Part shown: positions 45,230-54,648 of the stretch, piece by piece
Layout: the number at the start of each line of letters is the position of its first letter
Numbering within the stretch: the stretch's first letter is position 1
Origin: Cyanobacterium aponinum PCC 10605
Lineage (GTDB): Bacteria > Cyanobacteriota > Cyanobacteriia > Cyanobacteriales > Cyanobacteriaceae
DNA: 64,000 bases
Assembly (NCBI RefSeq): GCF_000317675.1
Contig: NC_019776.1
Span: forward strand, 744,001 to 808,000
Direction: 5' to 3'
Notes under the pieces: generated by a model
The model's input: only the letters and a program-made list of their open reading frames with translations
Databases searched by the model: none
Told to the model about the DNA's origin: nothing
Translations under genes and position numbers: made by a program

Positions 45230-47476
45230 ATGACTAAATCGACTAATTCTTTCTCTACTGGTGGTGGTTTACCCGTTATTCAATACTGGCTAGAAAAAAG
45301 CGTTTCTCCTCAAGGGGTTAAAATTTGGGAAAAGTTGAATCACAAAAGTAGTTGTTTGTCCTGTGCTTGGGGTACAGGTGGTCAAAAAGGAGGTTTTGTC
45401 AATGAAGCGGGAGAATATTTACAAAGATGTGCTAAAAGTGTAGAAGCGATCGCATCTGAGTTACAAGAAGGGATAAAAGGGGATTTTTTCTCTCAAAATG
45501 CCATAGAGGATTTACAAAAATTAGATTCCCAAGGGTGCGATCGTCTTGGTCGATTAACCTATCCTGTTATTTTAAGAAAGGGAAATAGTCACTATGAAAG
45601 AATTAGTTGGCAAGAAGTTTATGACATTGCAACTCAAGCCTTTCGTCAACCCCCTGAAAGAGTAGCTAGTTATAGCTCAGGTAGATCATCTAATGAAGCC
45701 GCTTTTCTTTTACAATTGATGATGAGAGCTAATGGTAGTAATAATTTAGCTGACTGTTCCGATTTATGCCATGCCCCTTCAACCGTTGGCTTAAAAGAAG
45801 TTTTTGGTAGTGGCACATCAATGGTAAGCCTAGAAAGTCTGAAACAATCAGATTGCGTGGTTTTAGTCGGTTCAAATGCCCCAGCAAATCATCCTCGCCT
45901 CATGAATGAATTAATCAAAATTCGAGACAAAGGCGGTAAAGTTATTATCATTAATCCTCAAATTGAAGTTGGTTTAGTTAAATTTGCTTCTCCTGCCTTT
46001 CCCATTAAATCTTTACTTAAAGGGGGTTCAGAAATTTCTACTCTCTATTTACAACCTATTCCCGGTAGTGACGTTGCTGTTTTTGTGGGTATCCAAAAAT
46101 CTTTACTAGAACAAAACTTAGTTGATTTTGATTATTTGAAAAAATATACCCAAGGTTGGGAAGAAATTATCAATCATGCTCAAAATACCCCTTGGCAAAC
46201 TATCACTAACACTTGTGGCTTATCAAAAGAAGAAATAGAAGAAGTTGCTTATACCATCGGCAGTGCAGATAAAGTAGTTTTTGCTTGGGCAATGGGGATT
46301 ACTCACCACACCAATGGAGTTGATAACGTCAAAAGTATTGCTAATACGGCACTAATAACAGGAAATGCAGGAAAAATAGGCACAGGCACAATGCCCATTA
46401 GAGGACATTCTAACGTACAGGGATTTGGTTCAATGGGCGTTACTATTAGATTAAGTGAGCCGATAAAAAAAGCCCTAACTCAAATACTCAATCAATCTTT
46501 ACCAGAAACTAAAGGTTATGATGCCCGTGCTTTAATTACCGCCGCCGATGAAGGAAATATAGATACTCTTTTTTGTTTAGGGGGAAATCTTTATGCCGCT
46601 AATCCTGATTTAACTCAAGCAAAACGAGCGTTAGGAAACATTAATACTATTTTTTATGTAGCAACCAAACCCAATCTTGGACATTTTCACGGTTTAGCAG
46701 AGGAAAATACCCTTATATTGCCTGTTTTTAACCGTTTTGAAAATCCTCACGCCACCACCACAGAATCGGGAAATAACTTTGTTAGATTAAACGAATCGGG
46801 TACAACTCATCTTACTTCCCCCGAAACCGATTTAATCTCCGAAATTGAGTTAATTACCGAAATTGCCCACCGTTTACATGGGGAAAATCCTTTAAACTGG
46901 CGTAAACTACAAGATACCAGCTATATTCGTCAATTAATCGCTAAAGCTATTCCGGGTTATCAAAAAATAGGAGAAATCGATCAAACAAAAACCGAATTTA
47001 CCATTGAAGGGCGCATTTTTTCTGAACCCCATTTCAATACTCTTTCTGGTAAAGCACAAATGCAAGTAACTCCTTTGCCAGTCTTAACTATTCCTGAGCA
47101 AATATATTTCGATGGGGATAATAATAAAAAAGGAATTGTTTTAATTTTGGGTTCAGGTAGAGGTTATGGGCAACACAATACTGTTGTTTATAAAACCGAA
47201 GATAAATATCGGGGAATGCCTCATCGTCACTGTATCTTAATGAATAGGGAGGATATTAAAAAAGCTGGTTTTCAAGCCCATCAAAGGGTAAATGTAAAAG
47301 GTGATGGAGGAGAGTTAATGAATGTGGAAATAGTTGCAGGAGAAATTTTGCAGGGGGTTGCTTTTATGTTTTATCCTGAAGCAAATGTTTTATTTAAAGC
47401 TAAAATTGATCCTCGTTGTGGTACTCCTGCTTATAAAAGAGTCCCTATTTTTGTTTATAAGCCCGACAATAACTAA
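45230..47476 (+). CDS. FdhF/YdeP-family molybdopterin oxidoreductase (748 aa)
   Basis: Large bis-MGD enzyme. The N-terminus (HKSSCLSCAWGTGGQKGGF) has a reduced cysteine cluster instead of the four-cysteine [4Fe-4S] motif. A Cys in SDLCHAPSTVGL (about residue 177) aligns with the molybdenum ligand (Sec or Cys) of formate dehydrogenase H. Later motifs: VLVGSNAPANHPRLMNE, MGITHHTNGVDN, TGNAGKIGTGTMPIRGHSNVQG and a C-terminal MopB domain (YGQHNTVVY, MNREDIKKAGF). YdeP-like enzymes are called formate-dehydrogenase-like or acid-resistance proteins; their reaction is uncertain. ATG chosen at 45230; TTG six bases earlier is possible. Confidence 0.85.
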   Translation: MTKSTNSFSTGGGLPVIQYWLEKSVSPQGVKIWEKLNHKSSCLSCAWGTGGQKGGFVNEAGEYLQRCAKSVEAIASELQEGIKGDFFSQNAIEDLQKLDSQGCDRLGRLTYPVILRKGNSHYERISWQEVYDIATQAFRQPPERVASYSSGRSSNEAAFLLQLMMRANGSNNLADCSDLCHAPSTVGLKEVFGSGTSMVSLESLKQSDCVVLVGSNAPANHPRLMNELIKIRDKGGKVIIINPQIEVGLVKFASPAFPIKSLLKGGSEISTLYLQPIPGSDVAVFVGIQKSLLEQNLVDFDYLKKYTQGWEEIINHAQNTPWQTITNTCGLSKEEIEEVAYTIGSADKVVFAWAMGITHHTNGVDNVKSIANTALITGNAGKIGTGTMPIRGHSNVQGFGSMGVTIRLSEPIKKALTQILNQSLPETKGYDARALITAADEGNIDTLFCLGGNLYAANPDLTQAKRALGNINTIFYVATKPNLGHFHGLAEENTLILPVFNRFENPHATTTESGNNFVRLNESGTTHLTSPETDLISEIELITEIAHRLHGENPLNWRKLQDTSYIRQLIAKAIPGYQKIGEIDQTKTEFTIEGRIFSEPHFNTLSGKAQMQVTPLPVLTIPEQIYFDGDNNKKGIVLILGSGRGYGQHNTVVYKTEDKYRGMPHRHCILMNREDIKKAGFQAHQRVNVKGDGGELMNVEIVAGEILQGVAFMFYPEANVLFKAKIDPRCGTPAYKRVPIFVYKPDNN

Positions 47477-47646
47477 AATAACTAACCCAAGTGGGATAAG
47501 GTAAGACGCATTAAACTTATTTTTTTATTATTTTTATTAATTCTTGAAAATAATTTAAACCCTTACCTGTTGCCCGTTGTTGCTTTTTACTTTCTTATCT
47601 ATCTTCCTGACACCAATTTTTCATCAACCATTATTTAATTGAGCTT

Positions 47647-48138
47647 ATGTTGTACTTTTGGCAAAAATTAACTTCTACTTTAGTTATCATTTTTATCTGT
47701 TTGCTGGGGTTATGTTTTTTTCCCCATGAGACATTTGCTTTGACTCGTCAAATAGAGGAAGCCCCCCAACAATTTTTAACCCAGTCTCGTCATACCTTGC
47801 GAGATAATCAGGGTAATTCGTGGCAGGTAGTCTTTTTTCAACGTAAGAAAAATGGAGAAGTAAAAACTGTTGATTTACGCTTAGTTGCTTTTCCTGATGT
47901 TGTTACTTTTAAGCATCCCCAACCTTTGAAAATAACTTTTAATCAGGGTAAAATTTTATTTGCGGAAGACAAATTTGCAGAGCAATCTCCTGCCCCTAAT
48001 GTGGGAGAATATGATTTTATGCCGATTATTTCTCAGCTTTCTCCTACTGATTATATTGAGTTGTCTTTGCCTGATGATCTTTCTTTGACTATTCCTGCGG
48101 CTATAATTGTGGAATGGCGATCGCTGTCTGATTTATAG
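47647..48138 (+). CDS. DUF3122 secreted protein (163 aa)
   Basis: N-terminal signal peptide of about 31 residues (LVIIFICLLGLCFFPHETFA) with cleavage probably after ALA/ETFA. The mature part matches the cyanobacterial DUF3122 pattern: RDNQGNSWQVVFFQRKK, VDLRLVAFPDVV, HPQPLKIT, and ends PAAIIVEWRSL. Predicted periplasmic or lumenal and beta-rich; no function is known. Next gene begins 33 bp downstream, same strand, so an operon with the TPR gene is possible. Confidence 0.8.
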   Translation: MLYFWQKLTSTLVIIFICLLGLCFFPHETFALTRQIEEAPQQFLTQSRHTLRDNQGNSWQVVFFQRKKNGEVKTVDLRLVAFPDVVTFKHPQPLKITFNQGKILFAEDKFAEQSPAPNVGEYDFMPIISQLSPTDYIELSLPDDLSLTIPAAIIVEWRSLSDL

Positions 48139-48171
48139 TTAAATATAATATAATGATGGGAGTGTTTTTTT

Positions 48172-48930
48172 ATGGTTGCCCTTCATCGCCAAGTTTTGGA
48201 ATCTCGTCCTGATTCTTTTCGGGGTTGGTTTCAACAAGCAGAAGAATTGAAGTGCCAAGGTTTTTTAATTGAGGCTCTCCATAGCTTCGATCGCGCTTTA
48301 CAATATTATCAACATGACTATTATTCTTGGTATTATCGTGGTCAAATTCTTGAGGAAATAAACTCTTTTTTAGAAGCAATAAATAGTTATAAAAAAGCCT
48401 GTGAAATTAAAAGTAATAATTATTGGGCATGGTATAATCAAGGTTGTATTTGGCAAGAAAAAATAGAAAATTATCAGGAATCTATTATTTGCTTTTTTAA
48501 TGCCCTTAAAAATAAGCCTGAAGATTATTGGTCAATATATCATTTAGCGAAAGCCTATTACGCTCAAAAAAAATATTTATTATCTCTTAACTATTTACAA
48601 CAGGCCCTTAAAATTCGCCCCCATGATTATTGGAGTTACTACTGGCAGGGGGTATGTCAACAAAAATTACATCAATGGCAAAACGCAAGGTATAGTTATC
48701 AAAAAGCTCTTGAAATTAAGCCCTCTGATTATTGGACTTTAAAACAGTTAGCAACTCTTGCAGAAATTCAATGTCTCTATCAAGATGCGATCGCATTTTA
48801 TTCTCAGTTGGAAGAAATGGGAGAAGATACTGAGGATATATACTATAAGTTAGCACAATATCATCAAATACTTGGAAATAAAAGCCAAGCCTTACATTAT
48901 CAGCAGTTAATTACTACTAAATCTTGCTAA
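48172..48930 (+). CDS. TPR protein with DYW-type repeats (252 aa)
   Basis: Soluble protein with six to seven 34-residue tetratricopeptide repeats. Five of them begin with an unusual aromatic signature: DYYSWYYRGQILEE, NYWAWYNQGCIWQE, DYWSIYHLAKAYY, DYWSYYWQGVCQQ and DYWTLKQLATLAE. No signal peptide and no membrane helix. The aromatic repeat signature suggests a specialised binding groove, but no ligand can be named. It lies between DUF3122 and ccs1, all in one direction, which may hint at a role in membrane or cytochrome biogenesis (weak inference). Confidence 0.85.
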   Translation: MVALHRQVLESRPDSFRGWFQQAEELKCQGFLIEALHSFDRALQYYQHDYYSWYYRGQILEEINSFLEAINSYKKACEIKSNNYWAWYNQGCIWQEKIENYQESIICFFNALKNKPEDYWSIYHLAKAYYAQKKYLLSLNYLQQALKIRPHDYWSYYWQGVCQQKLHQWQNARYSYQKALEIKPSDYWTLKQLATLAEIQCLYQDAIAFYSQLEEMGEDTEDIYYKLAQYHQILGNKSQALHYQQLITTKSC

Positions 48931-49029
48931 GGCGTAACTAATTTTACTTAAAGATAATTGAATAGTTGCGTAATTTGCAAAAGTTTAATTATCTAGGTAT
49001 TTGGTGAGCAAATTTTTATTTTATTTATT

Positions 49030-50367
49030 ATGAGCGTATCCAATTATAATAATTTATCTATCAAAGGAAAATTTGATTTATATTTTCGTCGTCTAATATC
49101 AACTATTGCCGATTTACGTTTAGCCATTATTCTTCTTCTCGTTATTGCAATTTTTAGTATCACTGGCACAATTATTGAACAAAATCAGCCCATTAACTAT
49201 TATCAAGAAAACTACCCTGAAAATCCTGCTTTATTTGGATTTTTAACATGGCAAGTATTACTAAATATAGGATTAAATCATGTTTATACAACTTGGTGGT
49301 ATTTAGCAATATTATTTCTCTTTGGCAGTAGCTTAATTGCTTGTACATTTAGAAGACAATTACCTGCATTAAAATCAGCTAAAATATGGAGTTTTTATCA
49401 TCAATCGAGACAGTTTAATAAACTGGCATTTAGTGCAGAAATTACTACCGAATCTCTTAACATAATAGAGTCAATTCTTAACAAGAAAGGTTATAAAGTT
49501 TTTAGTAGTGATAATTCTATTTATGCCCAAAAAGGAATTGCAGGAAGAGTTGGTCCTATTATTGTTCATATTGGGATGATTATTATTTTATTAGGTGCTA
49601 TTTGGGGAGCATTTTCTGGTTTTTTTGCCCAAGAAATGATTGCTAGTGGCAATACTTTTATGATTAAAAACTATTTAGAAGCAGGAAAATTAACTAATTT
49701 AGAAAAAGCCCAATCTTTTCAAGTTAAAGTCAATGATTTTTGGATAGATTACACCCCAGAAGGAAAAGTGGATCAATTTTATTCTGATTTATCTGTAATT
49801 AATAAACAAGGAGAAGAAGTAAAACGTAAAACAATTTTTGTTAATCAACCATTAAGGTATAAAGGAATCACTTTTTATCAAACCAGTTGGAGTATTTCAG
49901 GAGTAAAAGTTCAGCTTAATAATAGTCCTATATTTCAGTTACCTATGGCAGAATTAGCCACAGAAAATCAAGGTAGAATTTGGGGTACTTGGATTCCTAC
50001 AAAACCTGATTTAAGTGAAGGAGTTTCCTTAATAACAAAAGATTTACAAGGCACAATGTTTTTATATAATATGCAGGGGGAATTAATTAATGCTATTCGT
50101 CCTAATATGCCAGTAGAAGTAAACGGTGTTAATTTAAAAGTTTTACAATTAGTTGGAGCAACTGGTTTACAAATTAAATCTGATCCCGGTGTGCCAATAG
50201 TTTATTTTGGTTTCGCTTTATTGATGATTGGTGTCGTTATGAGCTATGTTTCATTTTCACAAGTATGGGCTTTACAAGAGGGAAATAGGTTCTTTATTGG
50301 AGGAAAAACGAATCGAGCTCAGGTCGCTTTTGAGAAAGAAATGTATAATATTTTAGAACAGTTATAG
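49030..50367 (+). CDS. ccs1: Cytochrome c biogenesis protein Ccs1 (ResB family)
   Basis: Product of 445 residues of the system II cytochrome c maturation machinery that carries heme across the thylakoid or plasma membrane, with CcsA. The start ([32 protein letters not shown]) is the Ccs1 signature. Further membrane helices lie near 82-105, 175-195 and 390-412. The large lumenal loop includes [19 protein letters not shown] with the conserved His-independent heme-handling region. The C-terminal [17 protein letters not shown] is typical. Start ATG. A rhodanese gene follows 36 bp downstream. Confidence 0.93.
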   Translation: MSVSNYNNLSIKGKFDLYFRRLISTIADLRLAIILLLVIAIFSITGTIIEQNQPINYYQENYPENPALFGFLTWQVLLNIGLNHVYTTWWYLAILFLFGSSLIACTFRRQLPALKSAKIWSFYHQSRQFNKLAFSAEITTESLNIIESILNKKGYKVFSSDNSIYAQKGIAGRVGPIIVHIGMIIILLGAIWGAFSGFFAQEMIASGNTFMIKNYLEAGKLTNLEKAQSFQVKVNDFWIDYTPEGKVDQFYSDLSVINKQGEEVKRKTIFVNQPLRYKGITFYQTSWSISGVKVQLNNSPIFQLPMAELATENQGRIWGTWIPTKPDLSEGVSLITKDLQGTMFLYNMQGELINAIRPNMPVEVNGVNLKVLQLVGATGLQIKSDPGVPIVYFGFALLMIGVVMSYVSFSQVWALQEGNRFFIGGKTNRAQVAFEKEMYNILEQL

Positions 50368-50403
50368 TTTCATTTTCTTTTAAATTTATTAGTAAAAAAT
50401 AAT

Positions 50404-50742
50404 ATGAATTTTAACAGTATTAATGTTCAAGAATTAGCTCAAATTTTAGCAGAAGAAAATCAAGCTATTCAACTGATTGATGTGAGAGAAGAAATGGAAG
50501 CCCAAATAGCTTCTATACCCCAATTTAAACTTTTACCCTTAAGTAAATATGAACAGTGGGCGAATAAAATTAAGGAAGAATTTAACCCTGAATTAGAGAC
50601 GATTGTTATTTGTCATCATGGTATTCGGTCAGCAAATATGTGTCAATGGTTAGTTGCTCAAGGATTCAAAAATGTAAAAAATGTCGTAGGCGGTATTGAT
50701 GCTTATTCTATCTATGTAGATAATACTATTAATCGTTATTGA
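50404..50742 (+). CDS. Rhodanese-like domain protein (112 aa)
   Basis: A single rhodanese domain: LIDVREEMEAQIASIP at residues 23-38 and the active-site loop VICHHGIRSANM, with the catalytic Cys near residue 70, the typical CxxGxR pattern. Such small rhodaneses handle sulfane sulfur. It directly follows ccs1 and may share its transcript, which would fit thiol or sulfur handling in cytochrome maturation (inference). Normal length. Confidence 0.88.
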   Translation: MNFNSINVQELAQILAEENQAIQLIDVREEMEAQIASIPQFKLLPLSKYEQWANKIKEEFNPELETIVICHHGIRSANMCQWLVAQGFKNVKNVVGGIDAYSIYVDNTINRY

Positions 50743-50802
50743 TTTTAAGAAAAGGGAATATGCAAAGGCAATTAGTAATTAGGAATTAGTAATTAAGACG
50801 AG

Positions 50803-50920
50803 GCAAGAGGCAAGAGGCAAACCCCCCTTTATACCCCCTCGAGAGGGGGGAGGGCAACAGTGTTTAATTGATTTCCTCCTCATCCCCTCATCACCGTAAG
50901 GGTTGAATATATTCAACCCC
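50803..50920. repeat. Heptamers, CTCGAG repeat and 20-bp palindrome cluster
   Basis: Heptamers (gaggcaa type) at about 50803-50822, the CTCGAG hairpin (CCCCCTC / GAGGGGGG) at 50834-50850, then the perfect palindrome GGGTTGAATA/TATTCAACCC at 50900-50919. This is the second empty copy of the site that hosts the type II MITE elsewhere. Confidence 0.8.
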
Positions 50921-50998
50921 TGCCACCTGACACCCGTCACCTGACACCTGAAACCTACCTATTACTCATTATTCTTCTCCAAATTGAGGGCTTTATTT

Positions 50999-52123
50999 AT
51001 GGAAGCAAACACTCAAATAATTGATTTACAAAGTCTTGCTAGTGGGGATATTTTACAGCTAAAAACTTATCATTTTCAGGGCAAAAATGGAACAAAAAAA
51101 GCCTACATTCAAGCTAATTTACACGGTGCAGAAATTGTTGGTAATGCTGTTATATATGAATTAATTGAGTTTTTTAGTAACTTAAATATTGAGCAAATAG
51201 AAGGAGAAATAATTTTAGTTCCTATGTGTAATCCCGTAGGCGCAAATCAAAGAAATTTATTTTTTTCTACGGGTAGATATAGCCCTTATGATGGACTTAA
51301 TTGGAATCGAATTTTTTGGGATTATATTCATGAATCTCCTGATTTAGATACTTTTGTTAAATTCAATATTAATTTGAGTAAAGAGGAAATATATCATAAT
51401 TATTTAACTAATATTATTAACAATTTTTCTCATAAAATTAAAGAAATAAATAATAGTCGAAGTTTGCCTTTTTCTGAACATCTTAGGAATGTTTTACAGT
51501 CTCTTTCTCTGAATGCCAATTATGTGATTGATATTCATAGTTCCAGTGTATCTGCTATTGATTATATTTATAGCTTCGATCGCCGCCAAAAAAGTACAGA
51601 TTATTTTTTATTAGAGTATGCTATTTTGATGAATAAATATGATGGAAATGCCTTTGATGAAGCCTTTTTAAATCCTTGGTTAGTACTAGAAAAAAAACTT
51701 AATCATGAAGGAAGAAACATCACTTTTGATGTGGAAGCATGGACTTTAGAATTAGGTTCAGGAATGAGGGTAAAAGAAGAATCAGTCAAGAAAGGAGTTA
51801 GAGGAATAATTAACTATTTGACTTATAAAAATATCCTAAAATTAGAATTAATTAAACCTCAAAATAAAACTAAATTTGTTCTCAAAAATAACCTTAAACA
51901 TTATTATGCACCTCAAGGAGGGATTATTCGTAATCGTTTACAAGCAGGGGCAAAAATTCAACAAGGAGATACCCTTTATCAATTATTAACCTTCGAGAAA
52001 AAAGAGAGAAAGCCCACTATAATAGATATACAATCAGCAGATCAAGGCATAATTTATGATGTGTCCACTAACGATACTGTTAATCAAGGTGAGTATATTC
52101 TAGGTATTTTCCCTCATGTCTAA
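50999..52123 (+). CDS. Succinylglutamate desuccinylase/aspartoacylase family protein
   Basis: Zinc-dependent M14-type amidohydrolase of 374 residues from the ATG at 50999; the TTG at 50984 is less likely. The zinc site reads NLHGAE (H and E) with the third ligand in IDIHSSS (about 178-184). The PMCNPVGANQR segment and GLNWNRIFWDY match the family. Members cleave N-acyl amino acids; the substrate here cannot be told. It overlaps the start of era by 8 bp, so the two are probably co-translated. Middle region contains low-complexity Asn/Ile-rich sequence. Confidence 0.82.
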   Translation: MEANTQIIDLQSLASGDILQLKTYHFQGKNGTKKAYIQANLHGAEIVGNAVIYELIEFFSNLNIEQIEGEIILVPMCNPVGANQRNLFFSTGRYSPYDGLNWNRIFWDYIHESPDLDTFVKFNINLSKEEIYHNYLTNIINNFSHKIKEINNSRSLPFSEHLRNVLQSLSLNANYVIDIHSSSVSAIDYIYSFDRRQKSTDYFLLEYAILMNKYDGNAFDEAFLNPWLVLEKKLNHEGRNITFDVEAWTLELGSGMRVKEESVKKGVRGIINYLTYKNILKLELIKPQNKTKFVLKNNLKHYYAPQGGIIRNRLQAGAKIQQGDTLYQLLTFEKKERKPTIIDIQSADQGIIYDVSTNDTVNQGEYILGIFPHV

Positions 52124-53057
52124 TCCCAACGAGTCATTTTTGCCCATAATTCCCGTTGCCCCTCCAGATTTTAAATCAGGTTTTATCGCCATAATTGGGC
52201 GCCCCAATGTTGGTAAATCGACTTTGATGAATGAATTAGTAGGACAAAAAGTCGCCATTACTTCTCCTGTTGCCCAGACAACTCGTAATCGTCTCAGAGG
52301 AATTTTAACTACTCCTTCCGCACAAATTATCTTTGTTGATACCCCCGGTATTCATAAACCTCACCATGAATTAGGTAAAGTTTTAGTACAAAATGCTGTT
52401 TCCGCCATCAATAATGTTGATTTAGTTTTATTTGTGGTGGATGCTTCTCAACCTGCGGGAGGAGGAGATAGATATATTACTGATTTACTTTTAAAAAGTA
52501 AAACTCCCGTCATACTAGGATTAAATAAGAGCGATTTACAGGGAAGCAAAAAAGAAAGCCTCAATGAAAGTTATCAAGAAATATGTCAAGAAAATTGGCA
52601 AATGATCAACTTTTCAGCTATCACAGGGGAAGGATTGGACAAATTACAACAGGAATTAATCAATAAACTTGATGTTGGACCCTACTATTATCCTCCTGAT
52701 TTAGTCACAGATCAACCCGAAAGGTTTATTATCGGTGAGTTGATTCGAGAACAAATATTGTTACATACCAGAGAAGAAATACCCCATTCAGTGGCGGTGA
52801 CAGTGGAAAAGGTAGTAGAAGAAACAAAAATCACGAAAATTTATGCAGCGATTAGTGTGGAAAGAAGTTCTCAAAAAGGTATCATTATTGGACAAAAAGG
52901 GCAAATGTTGAAAACCATTGGTACTGCCTCTCGTCAACAAATGCAAAAATTATTAAGTGGAAAAGTCTATTTAGAGTTATTTGTCAAAGTTGAGCCTAAA
53001 TGGAGACAATCTCGGTTGCGTTTAGCTGAATTTGGCTATCAAGTTGAGAAGAATTAA
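52116..53057 (+). CDS. era: GTPase Era
   Basis: Product of 313 residues, a GTPase that helps mature the 30S ribosomal subunit by binding the 3' end of 16S rRNA. G-motifs: GRPNVGKST (about residue 30), TTRNR, DTPGIHKPHHELG, NKSD and SAITGEG. The C-terminal KH domain has IIGQKGQMLKTIGTASRQQM. A short N-terminal extension rich in Pro precedes the G domain. The ATG lies inside the previous gene (8 bp overlap). Confidence 0.95.
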   Translation: MSNPNESFLPIIPVAPPDFKSGFIAIIGRPNVGKSTLMNELVGQKVAITSPVAQTTRNRLRGILTTPSAQIIFVDTPGIHKPHHELGKVLVQNAVSAINNVDLVLFVVDASQPAGGGDRYITDLLLKSKTPVILGLNKSDLQGSKKESLNESYQEICQENWQMINFSAITGEGLDKLQQELINKLDVGPYYYPPDLVTDQPERFIIGELIREQILLHTREEIPHSVAVTVEKVVEETKITKIYAAISVERSSQKGIIIGQKGQMLKTIGTASRQQMQKLLSGKVYLELFVKVEPKWRQSRLRLAEFGYQVEKN

Positions 53058-53154
53058 TTTATAAGATAGATTGAGGTGTTATAACAAAGGTTTTAGGTTT
53101 CAGGTGACGGGTGTCAGGAGAGAAATAGGTAATGAGGATGAAAGTTAGGAGTTT

Positions 53155-53182
53155 TTAATTCTTAATTCTTAATTCTTAATTT
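53155..53182 (+). repeat. Tandem heptamers (TTAATTC), four units
   Basis: Three TTAATTC units and one TTAATTT. Same period as the other tandem tracts of the window. Confidence 0.8.
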
Positions 53183-53226
53183 TTCCTTTACCCCTTGCCC
53201 TTTTGAAATTTATTTACTAATTCCAA

Positions 53227-54630
53227 ATGATAAATCCTTTTCTTAATTTAGAGTACGAACCAGCAATGGAAAATTTGGGGGATGATTATTATGATGTAGT
53301 TACTCCTGCTGAATTTCCTCAACATATTCTCAGATTTCGTAATGATGATTTACTATCAATCATCGGCTTAAGTGAGGATGAAGTAGAAGATAGCCATTGG
53401 GTAGATGCTTTTGGTAAGTTTCAGGGTATTAGACCGTTTTTAGCTTTAAAATATCATGGTTATCAGTTTGGGGTTTATAATCCTCAACTGGGGGATGGTA
53501 GAGGTTTTCTTTATGGACAAGTTAGAGGTAGAGATGGGGTATTATACGATTTTGGCACAAAAGGCTCTGGTAGAACACCTTATTCTCGTCAGGCAGATGG
53601 TAGGTTAACTCTTAAGGGAGGAGTCAGAGAAATTATCGCTGGAGAGGCTTTGTTTCGCATGGGGGTTAATACTTCCCGTTGTTTATCTCTCATTGAAACG
53701 GGGGAAGCCCTATGGCGTGGAGATGAACCTTCTCCCACTCGTAGCTCGGTAATGGTAAGATTTAGCAAGTCTCATATTCGCTTTGGTAGTTTTGAAAGGT
53801 TATATTATTTTCAACGTCCTGATTTAGTAAAAAATTTACTGGATCATGTGATTTATTATTATTATCCTCATTTAACGATGCAGGATAAGCCTTATACTCT
53901 TTTTTACTCGGAATTAATCCAGAGAGTTGCTTTATTAGTCGCTCAGTGGATGAGTGCCGGTTTTTGTCATGGGGTACTAAATACGGATAATATGTCCATT
54001 ACAGGGGAAAGTTTTGATTATGGCCCTTATGCTTTTATTAATACCTATGATCCTACTTTTACGGCGGCTTATTTTGATTATGGTGGTAGGTATTGTTATG
54101 GCAATCAGCCTTTGATTTGTCGTTGGAATTTGGAGTTGTTACAGAAGCCTTTGGGGTTACTGATTTCTTTAGAGGATTTACAACAGGAGTTAGCTAAATT
54201 CGAGAGAGTTTATCAGGGTTATTATCAAGAGTTAATGCTGAAAAAATTAGGGTTTTCTCAACTTAGAAATAATTTAGGAGAAAAGCTAGTTCAAGAAACT
54301 ATTGATTTGTTAAAAGAGAGTCAATATAGTTATCATCAATTCTTTGCTGATTTAGCAGAGCAGTTTAATTATGGATGGCATAATAGTTATGAATTAATTT
54401 TAGAAAATAGTGAGATAAAAAGTTCTAATTTGGATAGTTGGAAAAGGCTTTACCATCTCTGCTTAGAAACTTTTGTGAGAGAAGAGTTAGACCAAATTCA
54501 ATGCACTTTACATCAATATAACCCCCAAATTGTTCCTATTCGGGCTATTATTGAGGCGATTTGGCATCCAATTACCACAGAAGATAACTGGCTACCTTTT
54601 TATGATTTGTTAGCTCAAATTAAGCAATAA
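53227..54630 (+). CDS. selO: Protein adenylyltransferase SelO
   Basis: Pseudokinase-fold protein of 467 residues that transfers AMP to protein hydroxyl side chains. Family motifs: [26 protein letters not shown] (nucleotide cradle), [20 protein letters not shown], and the active site [23 protein letters not shown] (about 246-268) with the metal-binding DNMS and DYGP. The C-terminal redox Cys seen in some SelO proteins is not visible at the end (LAQIKQ). SelO acts in oxidative stress in other organisms. ATG start. No clear operon partner. Confidence 0.9.
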   Translation: MINPFLNLEYEPAMENLGDDYYDVVTPAEFPQHILRFRNDDLLSIIGLSEDEVEDSHWVDAFGKFQGIRPFLALKYHGYQFGVYNPQLGDGRGFLYGQVRGRDGVLYDFGTKGSGRTPYSRQADGRLTLKGGVREIIAGEALFRMGVNTSRCLSLIETGEALWRGDEPSPTRSSVMVRFSKSHIRFGSFERLYYFQRPDLVKNLLDHVIYYYYPHLTMQDKPYTLFYSELIQRVALLVAQWMSAGFCHGVLNTDNMSITGESFDYGPYAFINTYDPTFTAAYFDYGGRYCYGNQPLICRWNLELLQKPLGLLISLEDLQQELAKFERVYQGYYQELMLKKLGFSQLRNNLGEKLVQETIDLLKESQYSYHQFFADLAEQFNYGWHNSYELILENSEIKSSNLDSWKRLYHLCLETFVREELDQIQCTLHQYNPQIVPIRAIIEAIWHPITTEDNWLPFYDLLAQIKQ

Positions 54631-54648
54631 AAGTCAATATGTTTTATG

